From positions 34,756,503 to 34,820,502 of the forward strand of contig NC_091325.1 of the NCBI RefSeq assembly GCF_038502225.1: 64,000 nt of DNA, in the 5' to 3' direction. Source of the stretch: Cherax quadricarinatus (lineage: Eukaryota > Arthropoda > Malacostraca > Decapoda > Parastacidae). The translations under genes and the position numbers were made by a program. Within the stretch, counting starts at the first letter, position 1, and every line of letters starts with the position of its first letter. A model generated the notes under the pieces. It did no database searches, was not told where the DNA came from, and saw nothing but the letters and a program-made list of their open reading frames with translations. This document shows, piece after piece, positions 9,441-19,916 of the stretch.

Positions 9441-12165
9441 CTAGAGCTAGAACCTAACCATCATCAAAGAACCTTGAGAGGACCCTAGAGCTAGAACCTA
9501 ACCATCATCAAGGAACTTTGAGAGGACCCTAGAGCTAGAACCTAACCATCAAGGAACCTTGAGAGGACCCTAGAGCTAGAACCTAACCAGCATCAAGGAA
9601 CCTTGAGAGGACCCTAGAGCTAGAGCCTAACCAGCAACAAGGAAACTTCATTGAGAGGACCCTAGAGCTAGAGCCTAACCAGCATCAAGTAAGCTCCCTT
9701 TAGAGAACCCTACAGCTAGAGCCTAACCAGCATCAAGGAAGCTTCGTTGAGAGGACCCTAGAGCTAGAACCTAACCATCATCAAGGAACCGTGAGAGGAC
9801 CTTAGACCTAGAGCCTAACCATCATCAAGAAACCTTCCTTGAGAGGACCCAAGAGCTAGAACCTAACCATCATCAAGGAACCTTCTTTGAGAGGACCCTA
9901 GAGCTAGAACCTAACCATCATCAAGGAACCTTGAGAGTACCCTAGAGCTAAAGCCTAACCATCATCAAGGAACTTTCCTTGAGAGGACCCTAGAGCTAGA
10001 ACCTAACCATCATCAAGGAAACTTCCTTGAGAGGACCCTCGAGCTAGAGCCTAACCATCATCAAGGAACCTTCCTTGAGAGGACCCTAGAGCTAGAGCCT
10101 AACCATCATCAAGGAACCTTCCTTGAGAGGACCCTAGAGCTAGAACCTAACCGTCAACAAGGAAGCTTCCTTGAGAGGACCCTAGAGCTAGAACCTAACC
10201 ATCATCAAGGAACCTTCCTTGAGAGGACCCTCGAGCTAGAGCCTAACCATCATCAAGGAACCTTCCTTGAGAGGATCCTAGAGCTAGAGCCTAACCAGCA
10301 TCAAGGAAGCTTCCTTGAGAGGACCCTAGAGCTAGAACCTAACCATCATCAAGGAACCTTGAGAGGACCCTAGAGCTAGAGCCTAACCATCATCAAGGAA
10401 CCTTCCTTGAGAGGACCCAAGAGCTCGAACCTAACCATCAAGGAACCTTGAGAGTACCCTAGAGCTAGAGCCTAACCATCAAGGAACCTTCCTTGAGAGT
10501 ACCCTAGAGCTAGAACCTAACAATCATCAAGGAACCTTGAGAGGACCCTAGAACTAGAACCTAACCATCATCAAGGAACCTTCCTTGAGAGGACCCAAGA
10601 GCTCGAACCTAACCATCAAGGAACCTTGAGAGTACCCTAGAGCTAGAGCCTAACCATCAAGGAACCTTCCTTGAGAGTACCCTAGAGCTAGAACCTAACC
10701 ATCATCAAAGAACCTTGAGAGGACCCTAGAACTAGAACCTAACCATCATCAAGGAACCTTGAGAGTACCCTAGAGCTAGAGCCTAAACATCATCAAGGAA
10801 CCTTCCTTGAGAGGACCCTTGGGCTAGAGCCTAACAATCATCAAGGAACCTTCCTTGAGGACCCAAGAGCTAGAGCCTAACCATCATCAAGGCACCTTGA
10901 GAGGACCCTAGAGCTAGAGCCTAATCATCATCAAGGAATCTTCCTTGAGAGGACCCTAGAGCTAGAGCCTAACCATCATCAAGGAACCTTGAGAGGACCC
11001 TAGAGCTAGAGCCTAACCATTATCAAGGAACCTTGAGAGGACCCTAGAGCTAGAGCCTAACCTCATCAAGGAACCTTGAGAGGACCCTAGAGCTAGAGTT
11101 TAACCATCAAGGAACCTTGAGAGGACCCTAGAGCTAGAGCATAACCATCATCAAGGAACCTTGAGAGGACCCTAGAGCTAGAGCTTAACCATCATCAAGG
11201 AACCTTGAGAGGACCCTAGAGCTAGAGCTTAACCATCATCAAGGAACCTTGAGAGGACCCTAGAGCTAGAGCTTAACCATCATCAAGGAACCTTGAGAGG
11301 ACCCTAGAGCTAGAGCCTAACCTCATCAAGGAACCTTGAGAGGACCCTAGAGCTAGAGTTTAAACATCATCAAGGAAGCTTCCTTGAGAGGACCCTAGAG
11401 CTAGAGCCTAACCATCATCAAGGAACCTTGAGAGGACTCTAGAGCTAGAGCCTAACCTCATCAAGGAACCTTGAGAGGACCCTAGAGCTAGAGCTTAACC
11501 ATCAAGGAACCTTGAGAGGACTCTAGAGGTAGAGCCTAACCTCATCAAGGAACCTTGAGAGGACCCTAGAGCTAGAGTTTAACCATCAAGGAAGCTTCCT
11601 TGAGAGGACCCTAGAGCTAGAGCCTAACCATCATCAAGGAACCTTGAGAGGACCCTAGAGCTAGAGCCTAACCTCATCAAGGAACCTTGAGAGGACCCTA
11701 GAGCTAGAGCTTAACCATCATCAAGGAACCTTGAGAGGACCCTAGAGCTAGAGCCTAACCTCATCAAGGAACCTTGAGAGGACCCTAGAGCTAGAGCTTA
11801 ACCATCATCAAGGAACCTTGAGAGGACCCTAGAGCTAGAGCCTAACCATCATCAAGGAACCTTGAGAGGACCCTAGAGCTAGAGCCTAACCATCATCAAG
11901 GAACCTTGAGAGGACCCTAGAGCTAGAGCCTAACCATCATCAAGGAACCTTGAGAGGACCCTAGAGCTAGAGCCTAACCTCATCAAGGAACCTTGAGAGG
12001 ACCCTAGAGCTAGAGCTTAACCATCATCAAGGAACCTTGAGAGGACCCTAGAGCTAGAGCCTAACCATCATCAAGGAACCTTGAGAGGACCCTAGAGCTA
12101 GAGCTTAACCATCATCAAGGAACCTTGAGAGGACCCTAGAGCTAGAGCCTAACCATCATCAAGGA
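9441..12165 (+). repeat. Minisatellite with unit of about 41-49 bp, roughly 57 copies
   Basis: The core reads AGAGCTAGAGCCTAACCATC, then ATCAAGGAACCTTGAGAGGA and CCCT. Length variants come from loss of ATC or gain of TCCTT. The long form contains a perfect 8-bp dyad (TCAAGGAA, CC, TTCCTTGA). Variants are ordered: long and mixed forms on the left (9.5-10.9 kb), short uniform forms on the right (10.9-12.1 kb). No coding potential. Confidence 0.93.
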
Positions 12166-12814
12166 TGGACCAACAATAACTTATAATTATGGTCTTACAT
12201 TATATTTATGAAGAAAATTATTATAAATAATGTCAGACTAGGAGTGTACAAGATGTCTTCTCAACGTAAACAAACTTTTCCTTACAATATCCTTATAGTC
12301 GTCTACCCACAAACAAATAAATATTAAAATTATCCAACTAATATACAAAAATAACAAATGAATTTGCGTAATATTATAAGCCAATATTATATATTTATAT
12401 TATGGCCATAAAATACCCGTGTAATTAGTGTTTGTTTGATACATATATTAACATCAAGATGTCTAAGACAAACTCAGAAGCTGTAATAGCTGTTACGCCC
12501 TTTGTGCTTTTTATATATATGTATTATCTACATTAATTATCCCAATTTATATATTACATACGATAAATAGTTTTGTATTAAAGCTTATTAAAAATACAAG
12601 TATAATTTTTCACTAGAAAAGTAACGTAATGAGAAACAGATGTAAAATTAAAATATAAATTCGCTGCTATAAATGTTCTTATTGTTTAATTTGATAAAAT
12701 ATTTTGTATAAAGTAGGAAGAGGGAAGAAAATATAATTATAAGTATGTAGAAGAGTGGAGAGTAGAGTTGAGGAAGGTAGAGTAGATGATGTGTGACGGC
12801 CATAGTGAGTCTGT
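12166..12814. other. AT-rich single-copy-looking spacer, no gene recognised
   Basis: About 650 bp of AT-rich sequence without tandem repeats. I see no convincing exon, RNA gene or mobile-element motif on either strand. Confidence 0.5.
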
Positions 12815-12925
12815 ACTCACCTATTGTGGTTGCACGAGTCGAGTCACAGCTCCTGGTCCCGCCTCTTCACTGGTCGCTACTAGCTCACTCTTCCTGCTTT
12901 ATTAGCTTTATCACATCTCTTGTTT
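12815..12925 (-). mobile_element. Probable 3' fragment of a CR1-type LINE
   Basis: On the minus strand the last codons read KRCDKANKAGRVS then stop at 12880, like the extreme C-terminus of CR1-type reverse transcriptases. The following sequence (CACAGCTCCTGG, CGCCTCTTCACTGG on the plus strand) is a stretch I recognise as common in decapod genomes. The fragment is short and the call depends partly on memory of the family. Confidence 0.4.
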
Positions 12926-12929
12926 AGGT

Positions 12930-15900
12930 GCCCCGTGGCCTGGTGGATAAAGCTCTCTGGCCTGGTGGATAAAGCTCTCTGGCCTGGTGGATAAAGCTCT
13001 CTGGCCTGGTGGATAAAGCTCTCTGGCCTGGTGGATAAACCTCTCTGGCCTGGTGGATAAACCTCTCTGGCCTGGTGGATAAAGCTCTCTGGCCTGGTGG
13101 ATAAAGCTCTCTGGCCTGGTGGATAAAACTCTCTGGCCTGGTGGATAAAGCTCTCTGGCCTGGTGGATAAAGCTCTCTGGCCTGGTGGATAAAGCTCTCT
13201 GGCCTGGTGGATAAAGCTCTCTGGCCTGGTGGATAAAGCTCTCTGGCCTGGTGGATAAAGCTCTCTGGCCTGGTGGATAAAGCTCTCTGGCCTGGTGGAT
13301 AAAGCTCTCTGGCCTGGTGGATAAAGCTCTCTGACCTGGTGGATAAAGCTCTCTGACCTGGTGGATAAAGCTCTCTGGCCTGGTGGATAAAGCTCTCTGG
13401 CCTGATGGATGAAGCTCTCTGACCTGGTGGATAAAGCTCTCTGACCTGGTGGATAAAGCTCTCTGGCCTGGTGGATAAAGCTCTCTGGCCTGGTGGATAA
13501 AGCTCTCTGGCCTGGTGGATAAAGCTCTCTGACCTGGTGGATAAAGCTCTCTGACCTGGTGGATAAAGCTCTCTGGCCTGGTGGATAAAGCGCTCTGGCC
13601 TGATGGATAAAGCTCTCTGACCTGGTGGATAAAGCTCTCTGGCCTGGTGGATAAAGCTCTCTCGCCTGGTGCATAAAGCTCTCTGGCCTGGTGGATAAAG
13701 CTATCTCGCCTGGTGGATAAAGCTCTCTGGCCTGGTGGATAAATCGCTCTGGCCTGGTGGATAAAGCTCTCTGAACTGGTGGATAAAGCTCTCTGACCTG
13801 GTGGATAACTCTCTGACCTGGTGGATAAAGCTCTCTGGCCTGGTGGATAAAGCTCTCTGGCCTGGTGGATAAAGCTCTCTGGCCTGGTGGATAAAGCTCT
13901 CTGGCCTGGTGGATAAAGCTCTCTGGCCTGGTGGATAAAGCTCTCTGACCTTGTGGATAAAGCTCTCTGGCCTGGTGGATAAAGCTCTCTGGCCTGGTGG
14001 ATAAAGCTCTCTGGCCTGGTGGATAAAGCTGTCTGGCCTGGTGGATAAAGCTCTCTGGCCTGGTGGATAAAGCTCTCTGGCCTGGTGCATAAAGCTCTCT
14101 GGCCTGGTGGATAAAGCTCTCTGGCCTGGTGGATAAAGCGCTCTGGCCTGGTGGATAAAGCTCTCTGACCTGGTGGATAAAGCTCTCTGGCCTGGTGGAT
14201 AAAGCTCTCTGGCCTGGTGGATAAAGCTCTCTGACCTGGTGGATAAAGCTCTCTCGCCTGGTGGATAAAGCTCTCTGGCCTGGTGGATAAAGCTCTCTGG
14301 CCTGGTGGATAAAGCTCTCTGGCCTGGTGGATAAAGCTCTCTGACCTGGTGGATAAAGCTCTCTGGCCTGGTGGATAAAGCGCTCTGCCCTGGTGGATAA
14401 AGCTCTCTGACCTGGTGGATAAAGCTCTCTGACCTGGTGGATAAAGCTCTCTGGCCTGGTGGATAAAGCTCTCTGGCCTGGTGGATAAAGCTCTCTGGCC
14501 TGGTGGATAAAGCGCTCTGGCCTGGTGGATAAAGCACTCTGGTCTGGTGGATAAAGCGCTCTGGCCTGGTGGATAAAGCTCTCTGACCTGGTGGATGAAG
14601 CTCTCTGACCTGGTGGATAACTCTCTGACCTGGTGGATAAAGCTCTCTGGCCTGGTGGATAAAGCTCTCTGGCCTGGTGGATAAAGCTCTCTGGCCTGGT
14701 GGATAAAGCTCTCTGACCTGGTGGATAACTCTCTGACCTGGTGGATAAAGCTCTCTGGCCTGGTGGATAAAGCTCTCTGGCCTGGTGGATAAAGCTCTCT
14801 GACCTGGTGGATAAAGCTTTCTGGTCTGGTGGATAAAGCTCTCTGGCCTGGTGGATAAAGCTCTCTGGCCTGGTGGATAAAGCTCTGCCTGGTGGATAAA
14901 GCTCTCTGGCCTGGTGGATAAAGCTCTCTGGCCTGGTGGATAAAGCTCTCTGACCTGGTGGATAAAGCTCTTGCCTGGTGGATAAAGCTCTCTTTGCTGG
15001 TGGATAAAGCTCTCTGGCCTGGAGGATAAAGCTCTCTTGCCTGGTGGATAAAGCTCTCTGGCCTGGTGGATAAAGCGCTCTGGCCTGGTGGATAAAGCTC
15101 TCTGGCCTGGTGGATAAAGCGCTCTGGCCTGGTGGATAAAGCTCTCTGACCTGGTGGATGAAGCTCTCTGACCTGGTGGATAACTCTCTGACCTGGTGGA
15201 TAAAGCTCTCTGGCCTGGTGGATAAAGCTCTCTGGCCTGGTGGATAAAGCTCTCTGGCCTGGTGGATAAAGCTCTCTGACCTGGTGGATAACTCTCTGAC
15301 CTGGTGGATAAAGCTCTCTGGCCTGGTGGATAAAGCTCTCTGGCCTGGTGGATAAAGCTCTCTGACCTGGTGGATAAAGCTTTCTGGTCTGGTGGATAAA
15401 GCTCTCTGGCCTGGTGGATAAAGCTCTCTGGCCTGGTGGATAAAGCTCTCTGGCCTGGTGGGTATAGCTCTCTGGCCTGGTGGATAAAGCTCTCTGGCCT
15501 GGTGGATAAAGCTCTCTAACCTGGTGTATAAAGCTCTCTGGCTTGGTGGATAAAGCTCTCTGGCCTGGTGGATAAAGCTCTCTGACCTGGTGGATGAAGC
15601 TCTCTGGCTTGGTGGATGAAGCTCTCTGGCCTGGTGGATAAAGCTCTCTGGCCTGGTGGATAAAGCTCTCTGGCCTGGTGGATAAATCACTCTGGCCTGG
15701 TGGATAAAGCTCTCTGGCCTGGTGGATAAAGCTCTCTGACCTGGTGGATAAAGCTCTCTGGCCTGGTGGATAAAGCTATCTGGCCTGGTGGATAAAGCTC
15801 TCTGGCCTGGTGGATAAAGCTCTCTGACTTGGTTGGATAAAGCTATCTGACCTGGTGGATAAGCTCCCTGGCCTGGTGGATAAAGCTCTCTGGTCTGGTG

Positions 15901-16916
15901 GATAAACCTCTCTGGCCTGGTGGATAAAGCTCTCTGACCTGGTGGATAAAGCTCTCTGACCTGGTGGATAAAGCTCTCTGGCCTGGTGGATAAACCTCTC
16001 TTGCCTGGTGGATAAAGCTCTCTGGCCTGGTGGATAAAGCTCTCTGACCTGGTGGATAAAGCTCTCTGACCTGGTGGATAAAGCTCTCTGACCTGGTGGA
16101 TAAAGCTCTCTGGCCTGGTGGATAAAGCTCTCTGGCCTGGTGGATAAAGCTCTCTGGCCTGGTGGATAAAGCTCTCTGGCCTGATGGATAAAGCTCTGGC
16201 CTGGTGGATAAAGCTCTCTGACCTGGTGGATAAAGCTCTCTGGCCTGGTGGATAAAGCTCTCTGGCCTGGTGGATAAAGCTCTCTGGCCTGGTGGATAAA
16301 GCTCTCTGGCCTGGTGGATAAAGCTCTCTGACCTGGTGGATAAAGCTCTCTGGCCTGGTGGATAAAGCTCTCTGGCCTGGTGGATAAAGCTCTCTGGCCT
16401 GGTGGATAAAGCTCTCTGACCTGGTGGATAAAGCTCTCTGACCTGGTGGATAAAGCTCTCTGGCCTGGTGGATAAAGCTCTCTGACCTGGTGGATAAAGC
16501 TCTCTGGCCTGGTGGATAAAGCTCTCTGGCCTGGTGGATAAAGCTCTCTGGCCTGGTGGATAAAGTTCTCTGGCCTGGTGGATAAAGCTCTCTGACCTGG
16601 TGGATAAAGCTCTCTGGCCTGGTGAATAAAGCTCTCTGGCCTGGTGGGTAAAGCTCTCTGGCCTGGTGGATAAAGCTCTCTGGCCTGGTGGATAAAGCTC
16701 TCTGGCCTGGTGGATAAAGCTCTAGCTTCATGGAGAGGGTCTAGGTTCGAGTCCTGACAAACTTAGAAACATGTTTCTTTAAATTGGTTGTTTGTTCTCA
16801 ATCAGAAAAATGGGTACCTGGGTGTTATTTAACTGGTGTGGGTCGCATCCCGGGACAAAACTGACTTAATCTGAAGAAATGCCCTTCATAACAACCATGG
16901 ATGTTTGTTACCAATA
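12930..16916 (+). mobile_element. tRNA-derived SINE with a huge internal 22-bp expansion
   Basis: The left border reads CCCCGTGGCCTGGTGGATAA, a tRNA-like head with an A-box-like TGGCCTGGTGG at 12936. The right border, after the last 22-bp unit, continues GCTTCATGGAGAGGGTCTAG and a perfect B box GGTTCGAGTCC (16744-16754). It is followed by a SINE body with GGTACCTGGGTGTTATTTAA and CTGGTGTGGGTCGCATCCCG. Without the array the two borders join into one ordinary tRNA-type SINE. The tail runs into an ACACT pentamer repeat at 16917. Confidence 0.8.
12936..16722 (+). repeat. 22-bp satellite, about 170 copies
   Basis: The unit is TGGCCTGGTGG followed by ATAAAGCTCTC. Common variants are GACCTGG for GGCCTGG, GCGCTC for GCTCTC, and units shortened by four bases (GGATAACTCTC). 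Because 22 is not a multiple of 3, three units (66 bp) give a 22-residue protein period, producing a meaningless 1283-codon open frame on the minus strand. A block of about 563 bp is itself duplicated in tandem: marker units at 14594 and 14819 recur at 15157 and 15381. Confidence 0.95.
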
Positions 16917-17340
16917 CACTACACTACACTACACTACACTGCACAACACTTTCACTATTTAACACTCGACTCTCACTATATAACTCACTGCACTATCTAC
17001 ACTAATATAACACATGTCACTATCACTATATAACTCACTGTACTATCTACACTAATATAACACATGTCACTATCACTATATAACTCACTGTACTATCTAC
17101 ACTAATATAACACATGTCACTATCACTATATAACTCACTGTACTATCTACACTAATATAACACATGTCACTATCACTATATAACTCACTGTACTATCTAC
17201 ACTAATATAACACATGTCACTATCACTATATAACTCACTGTACTATCTACACTAATATAACACATGCCACTATCACTATATAACTCACTGTACTATCTAC
17301 ACTAATATAACACATGTCACTATCACTATATAACTCACTA
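16917..17340 (+). repeat. ACACT pentamer run and 50-bp tandem repeat (7 copies)
   Basis: A short TACAC/ACACT run (16917-16942) leads into about seven nearly identical 50-bp units containing CACTATATAACTCACTGTAC and TATCTACACTAATATAACAC (about 16984-17335). The units differ at only a few positions, so the expansion is recent. No gene. Confidence 0.9.
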
Positions 17341-17424
17341 CATTATCATTCACTATAAGGGACCTATGTAAACATTCTTATGGTGTATAAATACATATTT
17401 TTGAAAATATTTACTTGTATCCCG

Positions 17425-17490
17425 CTGGCCTAGTGGTTAGCAAGAGTTGTAAAACTCAAGCAACGCGGGTTCGAGCCCCGCAAGTATCCT
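17425..17490 (+). ncRNA. tRNA-like sequence, probably a pseudo-tRNA or SINE head
   Basis: An A box (TGGCCTAGTGG) and a B box (GGTTCGAGCCC) are present, and the T arm pairs perfectly (GCGGG/CCCGC). The acceptor strands that should flank it do not pair, so a functional tRNA is unlikely. It ends 17 bp before the start codon of the protease-like ORF. Confidence 0.5.
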
Positions 17491-17507
17491 TGTGACTTAT
17501 CGGACTG

Positions 17508-18200
17508 ATGAGTGACGGGAAGAGAATGGAAGTTAAGTGTACTGGTGTGTATCACCCACTCCTGGAGTCCACCAGACTACTAAATAAGAAAGACATCACC
17601 ACCATTATAAGTAACACGCCTCGAGCATTCGGTCAAGTGTGTAAAATACTAAAGGACAAGAAACTACTCCGTCAGCCTCCTCTACCCAAAGGTCATGGTT
17701 GTATTGTATACTTGACTAGTGCCCATCACGTTGTTTCCATATATGCCTGCCAAGATGGGACCTTGATATACTACAACGGTGGTGGTTGTTCTAAGATCGC
17801 CTTCCAAGTAGTAAAACAATATATGAGAAAGTACTCCTGTTTCACAAAAGTTGTGAAAATTACCGGTGTAAAGCAGGACAACAATACCTGCGCCTACCAT
17901 GCCCTGGCATTCATGGACATAGTTGTCAGCTCCGGCCTCACCCACCACATGGATATCGTCTACTGGTTCCGCATTAGAATGAGATATTTCCCGGATATAA
18001 AGTCAGTCAACATGGTCAGGTCAATGCTGACCGAATTCAAGAATAATATAGATATTTCCTGCGATGATTTACAAAATAGTGTACTGATTAAAGAGATTAA
18101 AAGTCATCTGGTTGAATTAAGGAAGACTAATACGTCTGGTAAACGTCAAGTGGACAGCGAGACGCCCTCAGGACCACCACAAAAACTGATAAAGATCTGA
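17508..18200 (+). CDS. Candidate clan CE cysteine protease (adenain/Ulp1-like), 230 aa
   Basis: This is an intact, non-repetitive, intronless ORF. Its core fits the clan CE layout of a His, an acidic or Asn residue, a Gln and a nucleophile Cys: H73/H74 in SAHHVVSIYA, N90 in LIYYNGGG, Q123 and C128 in VKQDNNTCAYHAL. The spacing (17, 33 and 5 residues) is close to that of adenovirus-type and SUMO-type proteases, known for cleaving viral or SUMO precursors. The C-terminal 25 residues are polar and basic (KRQVDSETP...KLIKI). No signal peptide or membrane segment is seen. Start 17508 is the first ATG; M7 is an alternative. Such genes occur in Polinton/Maverick elements, related DNA viruses and some DNA transposons carrying Ulp1 domains, but no capsid, polymerase or integrase gene is visible nearby. 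Family assignment is inference from motif spacing. Confidence 0.5.
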   Translation: MSDGKRMEVKCTGVYHPLLESTRLLNKKDITTIISNTPRAFGQVCKILKDKKLLRQPPLPKGHGCIVYLTSAHHVVSIYACQDGTLIYYNGGGCSKIAFQVVKQYMRKYSCFTKVVKITGVKQDNNTCAYHALAFMDIVVSSGLTHHMDIVYWFRIRMRYFPDIKSVNMVRSMLTEFKNNIDISCDDLQNSVLIKEIKSHLVELRKTNTSGKRQVDSETPSGPPQKLIKI

Positions 18201-18240
18201 ATTAGAAGATACAAAGTATGCCAAGAAGTTGATTGTCAGG

Positions 18241-18244
<4 letters not shown>

Positions 18245-18274
<30 letters not shown>

Positions 18275-18315
18275 GTGTGTGTGTGTGTTGTGTGTGTGTG
18301 TGGTGTGTGTGTGTG

Positions 18316-18397
<82 letters not shown>

Positions 18398-18512
18398 GTG
18401 TGTGTGTGTATGTGGTGTTGTGTGTGTTGTGTGTGTGTGTGTTTTGTGTGTGTGTGTGTGTGTGTGTTGTGTGTGTGTGTATGTGGTGTTGTGTGTGTTG
18501 TGTGTGTGTGTG

Positions 18513-18572
<60 letters not shown>
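18245..18572. repeat. GT/TG microsatellite, second array
   Basis: About 330 bp of GT with periodic TTG, GTATGTGG and TTTTG interruptions; a block of about 70 bp including GTATGTGGTGTTGTGTGTGT is duplicated. It leads into composite repeat copy B exactly as the first GT array leads into copy A. Confidence 0.95.
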
Positions 18573-18574
<2 letters not shown>

Positions 18575-18921
18575 CCCAAAAATTTATATTTGCACCAATA
18601 ACTCATTACAGTTGTGACCGGTTGTGGACGTGTGAATTGCTCATTACTGTATAAGTTGTTCATGATTGTAGCCATGTATAAACTTTGGTGGCCCAGTTCC
18701 TGGACCCATTATATACCTCTGTAAGGTTGAGCTACAGTCCCTGGACCCATTATGTACCTCTGTAATGTTGAGCTACAGTCCCTGGACCCATTATGTACCT
18801 CTGTAATGTTGAGCTACAGTCCCTGGACCCATTATGTACCTCTGTAATCTTTTGACTACTCTACTGTAATACAATATAATACAATTACAATTACTTCTGA
18901 ATACTCCTGTTTAATTTCCCT

Positions 18922-18988
18922 TGTTAGCTCAGTCGGTAGAGCGTCGGACTGTAAATGTGAGGACGGCGGTTTGATCCCCGCCTGAACC
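18922..18988 (+). ncRNA. tRNA-like SINE head (copy B)
   Basis: Same sequence as 4051-4117 with the A box intact (18925-18936) and a C-to-T change in the B box (18968-18978), which should weaken TFIIIC binding. Not a functional tRNA. Confidence 0.6.
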
Positions 18989-19291
18989 TTTCTGTTTATT
19001 AATGGACAGGTGTTAATTAAACTTAATTTGAGTTAATTAATATACATAACTATGAGAGTGAGAGTCAGGATGACTTGGACATCATTGTCTGTGTATAAGA
19101 TCATCCCTGGATCCCTGGACATCAAAGTAAAGTGAAGCAATGAAATCCTCCATAAGACAACATTCAGTTGCAAGATCATCATAAGACAACGTTCAGTTGC
19201 AAGATCATCATAAGACAACATTCAATTGCAAGATCATCATAAGACAACATTCAGTTGCAAGATCATCATCTTGCAACACCAGTTGCAAGAT

Positions 19292-19916
19292 AGATTAGAT
19301 TAGATTTTGCCACCGAAGTGGCTAGTTTATTGTGCACCCCATATCCATCCTGTGGACGGTAGCGCAAGAGCATATGGATACACAAAAGGCCTAGGAACTA
19401 GGCCCAAAAGGGTTAACAGGAATACATATGGATTTATATCTACATATCTATAGTTCACTTATCTGTTACAAGCAAATTTAGGAAATTTGCTTAGTATATC
19501 TTTTATCTTATTTTCATTAATAAGATATCTTGACATGTCACATAGGTTATTATACTGTCTGTCTCTGTGTTCTTCAATGAGTGGACAATTAAGTACATAG
19601 TGTTCAAGAGAGTGACCATATGCCTGATCACATAATTTACATTTAGTTTGATCATCTGTGTGTCTCCCAAACTGCCAGAAGTACTTGTAACCAAGCCTAA
19701 GCCTGGCCACTACAACATCAGTCAGTCTGTTCACATTGCAAGTTGCTCCATAAACATACTTATCTACGTTCATGTTATCATAGTGGGTTATATATCTACT
19801 CAGGCTTCTAACTGCATTCCTATAACAATCATTTTCATTATTTACTTCTCTCCTATTATTATTCCTAATGCTAGACACAGTTATACCAAAGTTATATTCT
19901 ACATTCTCCTTCTGGG
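19292..19916 (-). mobile_element. 5'-truncated LINE fragment inserted in SINE copy B
   Basis: Copy A reads CAAGATGATGATCAAG without a break; copy B reads CAAGAT, then 625 extra bases, then GATGATCAAG. On the minus strand the insert ends with an ATCTA-type tandem tail (plus strand AGATTAGATTAGATT), typical of a LINE 3' end. Its interior codes for the C-terminal part of an ORF2. It is 5'-truncated. A target-site duplication longer than GAT is not visible. Confidence 0.8.
19459..19878 (-). pseudogene. C-terminal fragment of a LINE ORF2 (zinc knuckle)
   Basis: The 139-codon frame contains VVARLRLGYKYFWQFGRHTD and then CKLCDQAYGHSLEHYVLNCP, a C-x2-C...H-x4-C knuckle of the kind that closes the ORF2 of several non-LTR retrotransposons, where it binds nucleic acid. 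The RT itself is missing because the insert is 5'-truncated; the first ATG has no significance. Family beyond non-LTR is not clear to me. Confidence 0.65.

Noticed and set aside
12880..16731. 1283-codon minus-strand frame with a 22-residue repeat
   Set aside because: Three 22-bp units make 66 bp without a stop. The frame ends in LINE and SINE sequence and has no domain.
8338..17340. CRISPR array
   Set aside because: The tandem units are contiguous with no unique spacers, there are no cas genes, and the genome is eukaryotic.
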